Counted from the stretch's first letter, positions 25,701 through 40,700 are shown. The stretch is 64,000 nucleotides of DNA from Agapetus fuscipes (GCA_951799405.1 OX637351.1:9208251-9272250); one strand, 5' to 3'. The notes: generated by a model from the sequence alone, not told the origin. A program made the numbers and translations.

Positions 25701-28700
25701 CACGGTGTCATAGCAACGAACCCCTGGAAAAAAAAAATTGTGTACAGTTTAAACAGCAGTGGACATAGATGAGATCCTTGAGTGACTCTAAAATACTTTC
25801 ATTACAAATGTGAAAATTTGTTCAACTTACAATGTATATTTCTATAGCCTTACTAGTTATCTAACTTTTTTATATTTTTAAAATTGATTTATCAAGACAA
25901 ATACAATTCACCAACCTATTTTTCCTGGCCAGAAACAGGTATTACATCAATTAATAATTCATTAGTTTTTACTTTGAGGAATTATTAATTGATAATTACC
26001 TACCCAATGACATCTGTTCAACCAGAGACATTTGTTTTATCCTACTTAGGGCCTGTTGCACCAAACTCCAATCAGACGAAAATCAAAATTAAGTGTGATT
26101 TCTCCCTTTCAAATCAAACAATTGATTGCATATACTTAAGTCAGCGGATGTGAATCATATTTCCTGTTCAAATTCCGTCACATTTTTACCAACTTTCAAG
26201 AAATATTTAACCGAGGTCCTTACCAGAACTAAGCAATCAAATTTGATGTTTCAATCAAATATTGATTGGAGGTTGGTGCAACAGGCCCTTACTCTTTAAA
26301 GTTAACTGAAAATGTGACACAGCGCTATCATTGAATAAAATTGTAGCACGCATAGCCACCTCCTTATTAGGATGATGCTTCTCAATGTACGAGGAAACAG
26401 TTTCCAATGCTTTCAGCTTTCATTTTGCAATGACGCGGAAGTCCCGGCCCCCAAGTGCGTCATACGCCATGTGACTTTCCCTTTCTGCATCACTAGTTAT
26501 GCGAAATGTCACTCGTTAAGGGAGCAATTCTTTTGAATTTTTTTTTGCTCATTATGCGAATTACTCGTAAAGAGAGGTGCTCGGTAAGAGAGGTTCCATT
26601 GTATTATGTTCTCACCTGCAAAGCACGGTCTGTCGGCGCAAGTTCTCCCAGGACGGCATGATCTCCCATCTCCTATGTAGCCTCGGGGACACGCCCCGCA
26701 GCGGGGCCCCTCGGCTGTGTCCTGACAAGCAGCCCCTATACAAGAGCAGCCGGTTATAACATGACTCCTTCTTTGTCGTAGGACTGTTCTTAGAACATAT
26801 TCCAGAATCAAGCTAGCACTCCTATTCGCACAAAGAACATTTTTAAAATCAACAAATAATAATATGTTTGGATATCAAAAACTAAACAGAAAACCAATTC
26901 TAATTTGAAAAACTCAAGCGTACAACATTACAGATCAACCGCCATTTATTTCTGTCCTTACATACTTCTTTCATTTCCTCCAGAGTCATAACCTTCTTCA
27001 TACAGGCTCTCCTTTTATTATGACTCTGGATATTCCATTCATTCGCAATTTCGGAAATTTGGTCCATCCATACCCTTCTTGGTCTTCCTCTACCACGATA
27101 TCTATCTATTCTTGCAACATATACTTTCTTCGTCAGTCTTTCATCATCCATTCTCTCCATATGCCCAAACCATCTTAACAAACTTATTTTAATCTTTATT
27201 TTCACATTTTATCTTGCACCGCATTCTTCTCTTACAAAATCATTCCTCATCCTATCAATCCGTTTTTTCGCAATCATACTTCTTCTTCATAAGTTAAAAA
27301 ATTATAAAAATAAAGTTTTTTTTCAATAATTCATTTTGTATCTTACTCGCATCATAATCACAACTAAGCAGTATCAACAACACTTTTCGAAATCCATTTG
27401 AGATCTTGAAAATACCGAGATCTTGCCGAGATCAAGTTTCTGATCCCTCGAGATCTCCTCTTAGCGATCTTGTCTCGAGATTGCATTCCCTAGCTGGAAG
27501 TCTCATCCCCACGGTAATTCTTACCTACCGAATATCGGAATATTTGTATGAAGACTAATCAGCTGTTCAAATGCGGCCATCTTGGATTGACAGGTCTTCA
27601 TACAAATGCATCATTAGTTTGTCAATGCTTGGGCTCAACAGACGACTAAAATAATAATAATAGTAATATTAGGATGATTTATTTGGTGAGCGCTGTTTTT
27701 GTGTGTATCACACTTCAAGAGCCCTCTGCGAGCTTGGTCGTCGCTGTAGAAAGCGCCAATTCTCAAGCAAGACCCAGTTGTTGTAAGGTTGGATGGACCT
27801 TTTAGTATGACCGGTCTTTGGTAAAGGTTTATGAATTTTTCAACCCAGCGAAGAGCACATTCGGAAATATAAATAATATATTTTTGTGCTCCGCCGGGAT
27901 TCAAATCCACAACCTTTCATTTACGAGTCCTAAATGTTGCCACTGGACTACGGACCGGACTCCATAATACAGTTCCACTTGATACCTAGCGGTCACCCAT
28001 CCAAGTAGCATCCACGCCCAATGTTGTCAAAAAAGTCTAAGAATAGCACCGTATGCATTTAAGATGACTTACTCAATCATTATTACAAAAAAAAATTTGA
28101 AAATCATTATTTCTTTCTAACTTATTTTTTTGTAAGGGAAACGAAAAGGCTGAATATTCATAATGTAGAAAATAAAATAAAGACAAGTTACTAAAATAAA
28201 ATCAAAACAATTAAAAGATTTAAAAAATATGTTTGACAAATAATATTAGAATTAATTTGAACATTCTCAGAATATTGACCTTCTTCGTTTTCCTTGTTTG
28301 ATAAAAATTTTATTTTTGACCAAATGAAATGTTTTTTTGATAAATATATCTAGTGAATTGAAAGACAATTATGTTTTTGTTACAGTTTGTTTAATTTTCA
28401 TTAAAATATATATAAGTAAATGCTAGCAAAAAAACAAGTACATCAAAGAAGGATTACATTCTGATAATGTCGGAGAACTAAAAAATTACACAAATCCATA
28501 GATATAGTAAAACAGTTAAGTACTGTACCCTTAGTACGAGTTGCAAAACTTGAGTAATGTAAAGTTTACGGCAATTATTAAAGAGCGATTTTCCCCAAAA
28601 TCTGCAGTTTTTGTTTGTTTTAACTTGATCTTCTTCATCACTGTAACTCTTTTACTAAGACCAAAGTGTAAGAAACAAAAATGGCAGATTTTGGGAGAGA

Positions 28701-31700
28701 TCACGCATTAATAGTTTCCGTAAACTTTACTTTACTCAAGTTTTGCAACTCGTACTAAGGGTACTGTTGTAGATTGTGGACCATAAAGTACCACCATAAA
28801 CAAACAAGTACTACCATAGACAATCTTTTGTCTTTCTTTAGTCTATGACAGTTGTCAGAGTGACAGCTAAGTCGTTTTTACATTAACTCTTTTAAACAAG
28901 TCATAATTATTAAAACAATATATATATTATTTAGATTTTCGGCAGTAACAGAGGTACTGCTTCTTCAGAAACTGCATTACACAAATAAAAACTCATGCAA
29001 ATTAAAACAAAGTAATTTTTATTTTAATCTAACTTATGTGGAATGTTATATTTGCGTAATTTTTTATTCTAACATATTGTATTAAGCCTATAGGTATGTT
29101 TACTTACTTAAATTGATAAAATAAAGACATTAAATCATCGATCAACATAAAATATATAAATGGAGCATCTGAGCCGATCTTTGTACCAAAAAACGATGCG
29201 CCTTAGGGCGCACTCTTTATCTTCATACATCCGAGGTCTTGATATCAGTTTCCAGGCAACCGTCCTGTTTATGTCTCTTTTTTTTGTTCTTTACCTCTTA
29301 TTCCTTTTCATTGTACATTATTTACTACAAAAAAAAACAGACGTAATCTATGTCTTTTATATTGATTGATTCATTAAATGTATGGTATTTTCATGAGTAT
29401 ACTGCCAGACTTAGGCCCAGTATTTTCAAGTATAGTTAAGTTAACTAAAATGCAATTTTAGTTAAATTTTCATAATATTATATTACTCACCGAATTTCGC
29501 CAGTAAATATTTAGTTAGTTTACTAACGATTTTCAAGATGGCGTCGTCTTCACTGACAGCAGCTGTTCTTTTTTTAATGTAAGGATACATCAAAATTGTC
29601 ACAAACTGAACATTTATTGTGTCGTTTTCCAGCTTAATGAAGGTTAAGCATTTGATTTTTATAAACAGTTGTTTGTTTTAAAGCTTTTGAATGGCATTGT
29701 AAATATTACTAAAATTTTGGGGCGGGGCTTGTCACTTTGGTAATTCTCGGTTATAGTTAACTCGAACTGGAGTATTTTAAATAATAGTTCAAGGAATGGT
29801 TAGCTAAAATATTACTAAACTTGAATATACCGGGCCTTAATGATGAAAATTCACATCTGTATTAGAAAACAACACAAAGACATGTATGAATTCCAAGCAT
29901 ATGATTGCATTTAAAACAGGCATTCATTTGCTTGAATTTCATGTTCATTATTGAAATGTAGTATTAAAAATATTGGTAACTATAAACTACAGGTTACCTT
30001 TGAAAATTGTACAACCAAACGATAATTATTGAGGTAAGAAAATAAAACTAGAAAGCATTTTCTGATTCTTCTTTGTCTCAGCCCTTCCTATGATTTGGAT
30101 TTGGCCTTCGTCATATGATTTCTCTAGACCTCACATTCTGGGTTGGAAGTCTCATCACCACGGTAATTCTTACCTACCGAATATCGGTAACATTTTTACG
30201 AAGACCTGTCAATTGAAGATGGCCGTAAGTTAACAGCTGATTAGTCTTCATACAAATATTACCGAGATTTGGTAGGTAAGAATTACCATGGTGATGAGAC
30301 TTCCAACCCTGGGCTAGTTGTCTATCTACATTCTATGAACTGAATTTGATTTCTGATTTTAAGCAGCCACGTCAAATGAAGCCAAAACTCTTTTTGCTTG
30401 TTCCGATTTCAGGGCCTGATGGAAAATCTAGTAACCATTTATTCTAAACAAATGCTAAAGCCATCGTAGACTACATTTCCTAACCTTATTTAATATTAAG
30501 CGGACTGAATCGGGGCTATTCTTTGACATTTAAGTCGTTGGTTGAGCCCACGCTTTTGCAAGCTAATGATGCCTGGGCTGGAAGTTTCATCACCTCCATC
30601 ATTCTTACCTACCGAATTTTAGTAAAATTTATATGAAGACTAATCAGCTATTTACTTGCGGCCATCTTGGAGTGACAGGTCTTCATACAAATGCATCAAT
30701 AGTTTGTCAAAGTGTGGGCTCAACCGACGACTAAAATGTCTAAGAATAGCACCGAAAGAATTTTCTTATTATTGTACAAATTTATAAATGTGTCTAGTTC
30801 AATTAATTTTCTATTGCACATATTGGAGGTAGATTAATATAAAACAGTTCAGCAGTCTTACACCCTGTTTACATGGGTCGAGTACTAATGCATTAATAGG
30901 AGTGTGTACGCGTGATCACCTATACACACCCACCAGTGAGCTTTTATTTGTAGGGGAGTATAGTCCGGTCGATAGCTCAGGTGGTAGAGTGCTTGCATTC
31001 CATGCCGTGAGCCCAGGTTCCGATCCCACCAAGGGTGTCAGAAATGATTTCCCGTTTCGGTGTTTATTTCAAACCATAAAATAAAATACCGGTAGGGTTT
31101 ACTCAGCCTTCACAAGAAATGAGTAGCAGCCCCCTCGGGAGCTGGGAAACTCTCACTTCAACTAAAGTGGTTGGCGTAAGGCCAGCCCCCTTACCTGTAA
31201 AAATAAATAGGTTCTACTCGCCACATGCGAAACCCTTCGGGGATAACGCGTCAAAAAGTTACACTATATGTGAAGCTTAGTTGAGTTTTAGTTGCGTTTG
31301 CGAGTGTAATGCATGAGCACAAGCAACAAATGATGGCTCCCGCGCACACCTGCCTACTAATTCATTAGTACTCCACCCATCTGCGACAGGCAATAGAACA
31401 AGTACATTGAGTAAGTTTAAAATAAAAATGTTGCTTAGAGAGGATAACAGATTATTTAAAATAAAAGTATGAAGATTAAATATTCTAGAAAAGAAGTATA
31501 AATCGATAGATTAAAAAAATAAAGACTTCTTTTGCTTATAAATAAAAAAGCAGTTATGGTTTATCCAAGGAAAATACAGGAAATAGATTGTTCGGCAAAG
31601 TTAGCTTTTTGAGCAAAAAGAAAAGTGAAATGTCTTTTTATTGAGGGCATGTATTGTATAGAGAAAGATAAAATAATAAAGAGCAATAAGGTGTCCTCTT

Positions 31701-34700
31701 GATAATGACATTTAAGCAAGTCGAAAGTAATTGAGGTGAAATAAACACTCAATTTGTGAAAATAAAACTCTGTGTTTACTTAATTGCCTGGGCTGGAAGT
31801 CTCATCACCACGGTCATTTTTACCTACCGAATTTTGGTAATATTTCTATGAAAAGTAATCAGCTGTTCACTTGCGGCCATCTTGGATTGACAGGTCTTCA
31901 TATAAATGCATCATTAGTTTGTCAAAGCGTGGGTTCAACGGACAACTAAAATGTCTAAGAATAGCCCCATAAAAAGTTTAATAAAAAACAATATTTTTAA
32001 TTTAAAAGAGCTTAAATGAATTGGCACATATGTAGGAAATGCATATTTCACTATATAGTCACCAAATCTCTTCAAATACTTGATACATAATTTTTATATT
32101 ATGTTGTGCATTTTTTATTTTGACCAACTACATTTCAGAATTATTGTATTGAAAAAAAAGAGTAAAATATGAGGATAAAATCCAAGGCGACTGAACATTC
32201 ATGGAGTCAGTACAAATGATGAGGAGGGATATTTTGTTATTGGTTGCTAAGGAATAGGACCTGTGAATGCCATGCAAAGAGAACTTTGTTCTGACTCCAT
32301 TGGATTTGAGGTTATGTTGTCTTATGCTGGAGAGATGTCTTCCGGGATCTGTTGCTATGGTCTGTGGGAGCTGGAGCTTCCGGACGTTTGGCCGATGTCT
32401 AAGATGGGCTTCTTCAGCGTAAAGAGTGATGATGAAGATTATCTTGATGGAAACTGTGTGAAAGTCAGGAAGCTCCAGCTCCCATAGACCACGGCAACAG
32501 ATCCCGGAAAACATCTCTCCAGCATCATCAGCCGGCCGTGTAAGCCTAAAACTCTTATGTTGTCTTATTCACCCGGGTAGCAGGGCCCGGGACTGGAGGC
32601 GCAGTTCATCCTGGGGGGCTGCTGCTCCCGGCAGCCGGCACAGTTCTCCAGGGTCTGCGTGAGGCGCTGGATGTCTTCCCGCTGACGACCTACTTCATTG
32701 CGCAGCAGCTGGATCTGACGGATCAGGTCGTTGATGGTTTTAACGAGTAAATCTGAAAAATATAAAGGATATAATACATTTTTTTTTAGAAATCCTGTGC
32801 GGGAGACTCCTTATATTTCAGAGACTCTAGGGGTCCCAGTTGCTGTCAGGCTGGATGGGCCTTTTAGTGACTGGTCTTTGATAAAGGTTTATGAATTTTT
32901 AAACCCAGCGAAAAGCATATTTGAAAATATAAATGGTATATTTTTTGCGCTCCGCCAGGATTCGAACCCACAACCTTCCAGTAACGAGTTCAAACTGGAT
33001 TACGAACCGGTTAAATGATCTCGGTAAATATAAATTATATATTTGAAAATATAAATGGTATATTTTTGTGTTCTGCCGGGATTTGAGCCCATGAACTTCC
33101 ATTTACGAGTCCAAAGCGCTAACCGTTACGCCAGTTATATGGTCATCAAGGTTAGAGGTTATTTCAAAGAGAATAAAAGTGATAATAAAAGAAAAAAATT
33201 AAGAGTGACATAGTTTTTCTCTTGTTAGACCATGTTCTATTTGCAGTAATTTTGTACGAGCCTTGAAAATGATCGCCGCTAGAGGGAATGAAACGTCGGC
33301 TGAAAAAAATACTGCAAATAGAACATGGTCTAACAAGAGAAAAACTTTACTATTTAACACTGACCATGAAAGTGAATGTGAAAGTTTAAAACTTTTCTTA
33401 AAAAATAAGAGTGATGATGTTACCATCACAGTTCTCAGTGTGGATAATGGGGATGTCCCCTCGTCTATAAGGAACATCATTCTCGTCTTCTGGTTGCTGC
33501 GCCTGCATCAGCTCTTCATCCAGGATATCCTCATCCACCTTGGAGTGCTTGGAACGCTTCTTCGCACTAAGAGACTCCAGTTTTGACTTGCTCATCTTGC
33601 AGCCCATCGGATCCGAGTGTATGAAGTTTTTCACTTCGATTCTAGAGTGCTTGTTGTGGTACTGTAAGCAAATATTTGAAAATTTATTCTTGTGACAAAA
33701 CACAGATGGTGCTTTTATAATTTTCAAGCAATGTTATTTATTTTGCAAAGATGTGTATAATATATATTAGTATTACTAGTGAGCTTACCTACATGTCTTA
33801 AAAATGATTCAGCGTTTGACATAATAACTTTTTTTTTTCTGTATTGACAAAGAAAACACAACAACACTAACTCAAAAGGCCAGCACCGGTTACACCAGAG
33901 CCTCTGAGAAGATCAAAGCGCCTGGCTAACCGTTGATAATGCCCATCAAAGCCTATGTGCAAAACTGTGCGGTATAAAAACCAACCAGACCACGGCTACA
34001 CAGCCCGGAAAAAAGTTATTATGACATGTCAACTACCAGCTGTGAATGCTTAAATCTACAGTTGCCAAAAGCAAACGGAGGATAAACGTGCTCCGTTGCT
34101 TCGAGCCTTGAAAATGTTCCCCGCTTGATGGAATGAAACGTCGGCAGACAAAATTACTGCAAATAGAACATGGTCTAGCCCGAGAAAAACTATATCATAT
34201 ATCAATTTAATCTACAATTGATTCAGCTATTAATTGGTAGTAAGTACTTACTATGTTTACTTTTATGTCAATTCGCAAAAGCTTTCTTTTATTATTTATT
34301 CCAAAGGTTGGTCGTAGGTTGGACATATTCATAAAATGAAACATGCTTGGCTTAGAAATGATTTTTATTCACTGACCACTTTGATTGCTGGCTTATCCAT
34401 GGACTCAAACACGTCTCTGAAGGAAGTGGCTCCTCGCAGCGTGGCGTGCTTATCACATCCTCGGTACATGGTGACGGCCAGCCCTCCTCCCTCCAGCTGC
34501 AGCAGTCGGAGACCTACAGGGGGCTGGTCTGCGCTGGGAGACACCTCCTCAGGGCCTCCCCATGTCAGCATCACATCAGCGCCCTCCAAGGTAACTGTAA
34601 TGTTGAGAATCAACTTTAATAAGGATAATTAATAATGGTAGTGAACATTGACTAATAACATCTGTGGACTAGAAATTATTTTAACCAAAATAGACATATA

Positions 34701-37700
34701 TTATGTAAATATATCGGTTTTAACTTGCTTACGAAAATGGTCATTAGTAAGAAAGAGAAGGAAGAACTTTACAGTTGCATTTGCATATGTACAAAAAACT
34801 CGGCAGAACGTCAAAAAAAACTTGAATGTTGGTACCATGTCTGCCGACTTGACCGGAAATAGCAAGAGTTGACAGATAACACGCGTTATAAATAATGTGA
34901 TCGCTAAAATTGGTGTCAATATTTCATATTTTCAAGGTGTATTTTCATATTTTAATTTTATCATTCATCTCATTATAACTATTGTGGTGATAGTGCGTAA
35001 TTTTTGTAATTATTGCCGCCTACACCACTGCGCAACGTTTGACAAGAAAGAAACAAAAGTGGTAGCAAGTATGTATCAATTCAGTATGAAAGTCTCCGCT
35101 TCCCTATGCTATTATTCAATGGTAGTGAATATCCAGAGTCATAATAAAAGGAGACCTTGAATGAAGAAGGTAACACTATCATCATCATACTAGTGCCAGA
35201 CTGTTCTATGTATACATGTACAGTCGCATGTAGGTACTCCAAGTGCGTTACAATATGTAGAAAATTTAAATATCTCACCGCCTTGTGTGCTGCCCACTTT
35301 GACGTAGAACCTCCTGTCGTCTCCCGGGAACCTAACCTCCATGACAGTTCCTTTGCCTCCGCGCACCACCACCAGCATGTCATCTTGCTTCACCAGCTCT
35401 TCCAAGCTCTCTGACGCATCTGAAATAAGAAATACTTATGGTCAATTCACCTCTAGACTCTAGAGTAGTACTGGGAGTGTATGCACATTTCTGTCCCAGC
35501 CGCCTTAGGCACAATACAAGGCGTTTTAGCCTTTTCACTCTCAATTCCAAAGCATTTTTTGGCAAAACTGTGATCATGCCTTGCCCATGCAAAAATTTGC
35601 ATATTTTTTAGGGAGGTAACTTTTTCAAATTACTTGCCTACCCCCTCCCCCCCGTCGACGGTACACACACGGTACATTTTGGTAATAATCTTGCCCCCCT
35701 AGATTTGATCCTGGGTACGCCCATGGCGCTAGGTATATAATAGGGCGGACCATTCACAAATTATTTTAACGAAAATAGACAATATACTTATATATCTGAA
35801 TGAAAAAAAAACGGATTTTACTGATTGTACAAAAGAGAAGAACGATTTTCTCTTCGTTTCGTCGGAGTCATATCCGACGTCCTCAGGATACGTGTCTCTT
35901 CTACAAAGAAGAAACACGAACTGTTGAATTATTGCTCTCGCACTCACCATACCCTTTCATTAATCAGATGATTTCACAAGAAGACATAATATCGTCCTTC
36001 TGTACTGAACTGGGGCTATAGCGACATCTATGGATGCATCACCGAAGGTTAATAAAAGTACTTACAACCTTCGGCCTCGATCAAACAACAATATTTCAAC
36101 AGTTCGTGGTTCTTCTTTGTAGAAGAGACACGTCTCCTGAGGACGTCGGATATGACTTCGACGAAACGTAGAGAAAATCGTTCTTCTATTTTGCACGGTC
36201 AGTAAAATCCGTTTTTTTCATTCTTTAAAATGTCTAACGACCATAATCATAATTTAAAATCTTTAATATATATCTGTTTCAACCTAATTACGAAAATGGT
36301 CATTAGTAAGAAAGAGAACAAAGAACTTCACAGTTGCATTTCTATGTGTACAAAAAAAAACTCGGACGAATGTAAAAATGTTTCTACAAAGGTGGTAGCA
36401 TTGTTTTGAAAAATTCTTGAACAACCTGTCATATTTTTTCATTAGTCTTTGGTTTTCTGAATTTCATTCTAAATTCAAAATGGGCGGGAGTTTTGACAGC
36501 AGCTCCCCTTGAACGTCCATTTATTTTACATTGTATCGCTGGTCGGAAATTAGCACAAATATCTTGAACCAGTTTGCAGGTTTTCTTTATTTATTTTCGC
36601 CATGACTGCGATGCCGTTATTCGGTTGTAAGAATAAGCCATGTCTGGTATTTCTTGACGGGGAGATGGCTTCCTATAAGGACACTCCGTTATGGCAGTCG
36701 ACGCATCGATATATAGAAAAGGATGGGCTAAGAAATCAATCCTTTGAGAATTAGAAATACGCTACCCCACTCATCATAAAAAATCCAAATTCAGTCTATC
36801 GGTAACCTTCCAACTATCAACAGGTGTGTTACCTAATTGGAAAAAAAATCCATATAAATGCCAAACTGGGTATTTTCTAACGTGCCAACAAAAGAGAGTC
36901 ACTTTAATCACTATTCTATATGATTACGTTGATAAAATTTATTTTTCGTTTGTCGAAATATTTCGTTGGCGAAAGTGACGGCCATTTCTAGAACTAGTGA
37001 TGTTTAAATATATAGGTAAAACACAAGCTATGCTTACTTTGGGGAGTATTTATTGTAATTAGATTTTTAAAATTTATTTTTATTGTAATACTTTGTACAT
37101 ATTGATAAAAACAATAAAGACCTTTTGAATTATGAATTAGGTACTCGCTTCTTCAAGTATGTAACTTCTATGCTCGCGGTAATATATACGAGTACTTGTG
37201 AAAATCATCCCGTAGATAATGAGGTGGGAACATTTTTGAATTCGGAATTTATCAGATATTTTCATACTTTTAACAACACTAGTAACAAACACGTTACCAT
37301 AGTTATTTCATGGGTTTCCATAGTGATATGTACATAGATTGAATGCGGAGTAGAGACACGTTGCTTACATAGAAATTAACAAAAGCATTTCATATGTCAT
37401 GAACGAGACAGCACTATTAACAATGTATGGTGTCAAAGATGTTGCATCATGTCGATTGGTACTAATTCACATTTATAGCCCCTCCATTGAATATACATCC
37501 ATGAGTCGACGTACCTACGACAGAGACGGGTTTTTTTCAACAAGATGTCGCACTGTTTTTTGTTATTTCTTGTTATTTCTTATTATTGTCGATCCCGTTG
37601 GAAGGGAAAACAATTTTACTCAGTATTGTTGTTTATAAATAAGTAAATAGTATTTTGCCGTACGCTTGCTTCAATCGAAAATCATCTATTATCTAATCTA

Positions 37701-40700
37701 AGTTGCAAAGATATGTTACATTGGGGATTCACATTATATGCATTCTCACAAGCAGACACGTACAAGTTCGCGCTTAAAAATGCCGCATGTGAACCTACAA
37801 TATAAAACCCAATCTCAAATGAACATACACCCTGCAACTTTTGCCGTCCTTCCCTGAAACAGGGGTGAAATTGGCAAAGTGAAACATTTTTTTTACAGTA
37901 TGGGTGGTCAGCTGCATACCAACCTATAAGTCAAGGAACATACACAATAATAATTACATTTTTAATATCAACAAAATATTATAACATGTATGGACATCAA
38001 AAACTAACGGAAAACCAATTCTAATTTAAAATACCCTAGCCGCCAACATCACAGATCAACCGCCATTTATTTCTGTCCTTACACACTTTTTTCATTTCTT
38101 CCAGAGTCATAACCTTCTTCATACAGGCTTTCTTTTTATTATGACACTGGATATTCCATTCACTGCAATTACCTTAATAGGGTAGTGCAGTGGTGTAAAA
38201 AATGGTTCACTTTGCCAATATCACCCCTGTTTCAGGGCAGGACGGCAAGAGTTGCAGGGCTTATGTTCATTTGAGATTGGGTTTTTATATTGTAGGTCCA
38301 CATGCGGCATGTGTTAGCGCGAAATTATACATGTCTGCTTGTGGGAATGCATTTAATATAAATCTTAAATGATATATATCTTTGCAGCTTAGATTAGATT
38401 ATATTAGAGTTGTGTAGAGTACATTTCAAGAATCACAACTATATATATTTTTTAAGTAGTAAAAATAAGGATATCATTGATAATTTTCAAAAATAAAATG
38501 TCGAGAATTTGAATCCCGCCAAAACGCAGTAGGACCGAAAAGACACGCTGTGACGTCAAAATTACGTAGATGGATCCGTCGGTCTTAGAAGACCTAACGG
38601 TACACTCCATACATCGTAAGATCCATTGACGTCACATCCGCTTAAATAAAAAAATGACCTGTTTTGCCGAAAATCGAAAATGGGCGAATTTTACAGAGCT
38701 GTAATTTAAAAACTAAGCCAGATATTATTTTTTTTAAAGAAGCAGATGCATTTTTAAAGGCAGTCTATCATTTTATGCAATAAAAAAATATGTGAAATTA
38801 CCCTAAATAAAAATTCGGTTGTGAATAAGAGGGAATAAGGTATACGCTAGAAGTTTTGGAATGTTTATAGTACCCACTGGTCTAGAATGTCTTCGCCCAT
38901 GTAAGAATAATGTAAAGCTGTTATCGAGAGTCAGCTATCAGCGCCCACAGAGTGCGGAGGCGAGGTTATCAACCAAGTCAGGAGCTTACGCCTTCAATAT
39001 GCCAGGATTAGGGGCGTTTCTAGCGGTGCGATCGAACCAGGGCCCCCGAATTCTAGGGGGCTCGAAGACACAAACGCAGAAAACGCAACTAAGCTAAAAA
39101 TATAGTGTTATGTATGTGTAACTTCTTGCCTGCGTTATCCCCGAAGGTGTCGCATGTGGCGATTCGGGACCTATTTATTTTTATGGGTAAGAGGGTCGGC
39201 CTCACACCAAACACTTTCAGTTGAAGTGGGGGTATCCCAACTCCTGGGGGGGCTGGTTCTCATTTATCATGAAGGCTGCTCTTCGCTGAGTTGAAAATTT
39301 CATAAAACCTGTACCAATGACCGGCCACCAAAGGTCCATCCAGCCTTACAGCAACTGGGTCTTGCTTGAGAATTGGCGCTTTGTAGTAGCATGAGTTTTT
39401 CACCCAGCGAAGAGCATATTCGAAAAAATAAATGGTGTATTTTTGTGCTCCGCCGGGATTCGAACCCACAACCTTCCATTTACGAGTCCGAAGTGTTGCC
39501 ACTGGACTACGGACCGGAATCCATAATACAGCTCCCCTGGATCCGCTACTGACTCGACTCTTCAACTTACTTTTTATGATATTTCATTGTGTATGTATAT
39601 TTTTTTGTCCTAACTTAGTTCAATTGTGAAGTGGGCTATCACAACATGTTATCTGCTGACCCAATTTTATTAGGTAATTCTGAATGATGTCCGTATCTCG
39701 GTTTTTTTTTTTGACAGCTTCGAGAACGCAACAACCGAAGGGAATCTTGTTTATTTCCTCGGGTAAAGCAGGCAGCCTAACGCCAATCATTTTATTTCAT
39801 CAAGTCCTTACTTCAAAATGTCGGAACAGTCAGGAAGTCGGAACTAAAGCTTTCGAGTATAAATAGTACAAGCGAATCAAGAATTTCTGTCTAAGAACTT
39901 CCACCTTTAACATTCGAAATTTAAATGAAGGATTTATTCACCGGAATATTCCTCTTCTTCATCTTTAGACTTCTCAGTTCCTTCCTGGACGTAGGCCTCA
40001 TTGAGTAATAACATTACAGAAGAAACTACATAACTTACTGCATTGATAGTTGATACATACGAGATACTATCTACCACATTTGTCTCAGTCCTGTCAAACG
40101 TTGCAGTTGTAGTCGTACAAAACATGTTTTTACGTGGAAAAATTGTATTTTTTTGCTTTCTCCATTTTGTGTTTGACACCCAATTACAACACACGCCATA
40201 ATGTCTTTAAATAATGCCTTTTTTCTTTAAAATTCGTCAATTTTATCGATTACAAGATTTATACCGCACGCGTCTATGTTCGGACTGCTCCGGGCATATC
40301 TACGCACGCGGCAATGCTGCCACCTATCTAGAAACATTTTTACATTCGTCCGAGTTTTTGGGTCTTGCTTGAGAATTGGCGCTTTGTAGCGACGACGATC
40401 AAGCTCGTAAAAAGATCGATGGCTCAATTGGTAGAATGCTTGCATTCCATGCCGAGAGCAAGGGTTCGATCTCAAGGTTTACTCAGCCTACACAAGAAAT
40501 GAGAACTAGCCCCCCCGGGAGCTGGGAAACCCCCACTTCAATTGAAAGTGGTTGGTGTGAGGTCGGCCCCCTTACCTATCCTACGATAGTGTACATATTT
40601 AGATGTAGGACCATCTGTTAGGTGATGCATTTGGAAAGTGAGTCTGCTTGCCGACACATCGTGGGTGTGGTTGCATAACCAGTGACGTGCATTATACCTG

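Noticed and set aside
30962..31035. Possible true tRNA gene (A and B boxes present)
   Set aside because: The region between the boxes does not fold into a tRNA with a sensible anticodon arm, and the sequence continues into the repeated SINE B body.
34371..34376. Alternative donor GTGAAT at the end of Tsp exon 3
   Set aside because: It would leave phase 1 and run into a stop in exon 4; the upstream GTCAGT gives phase 0 and an open frame.
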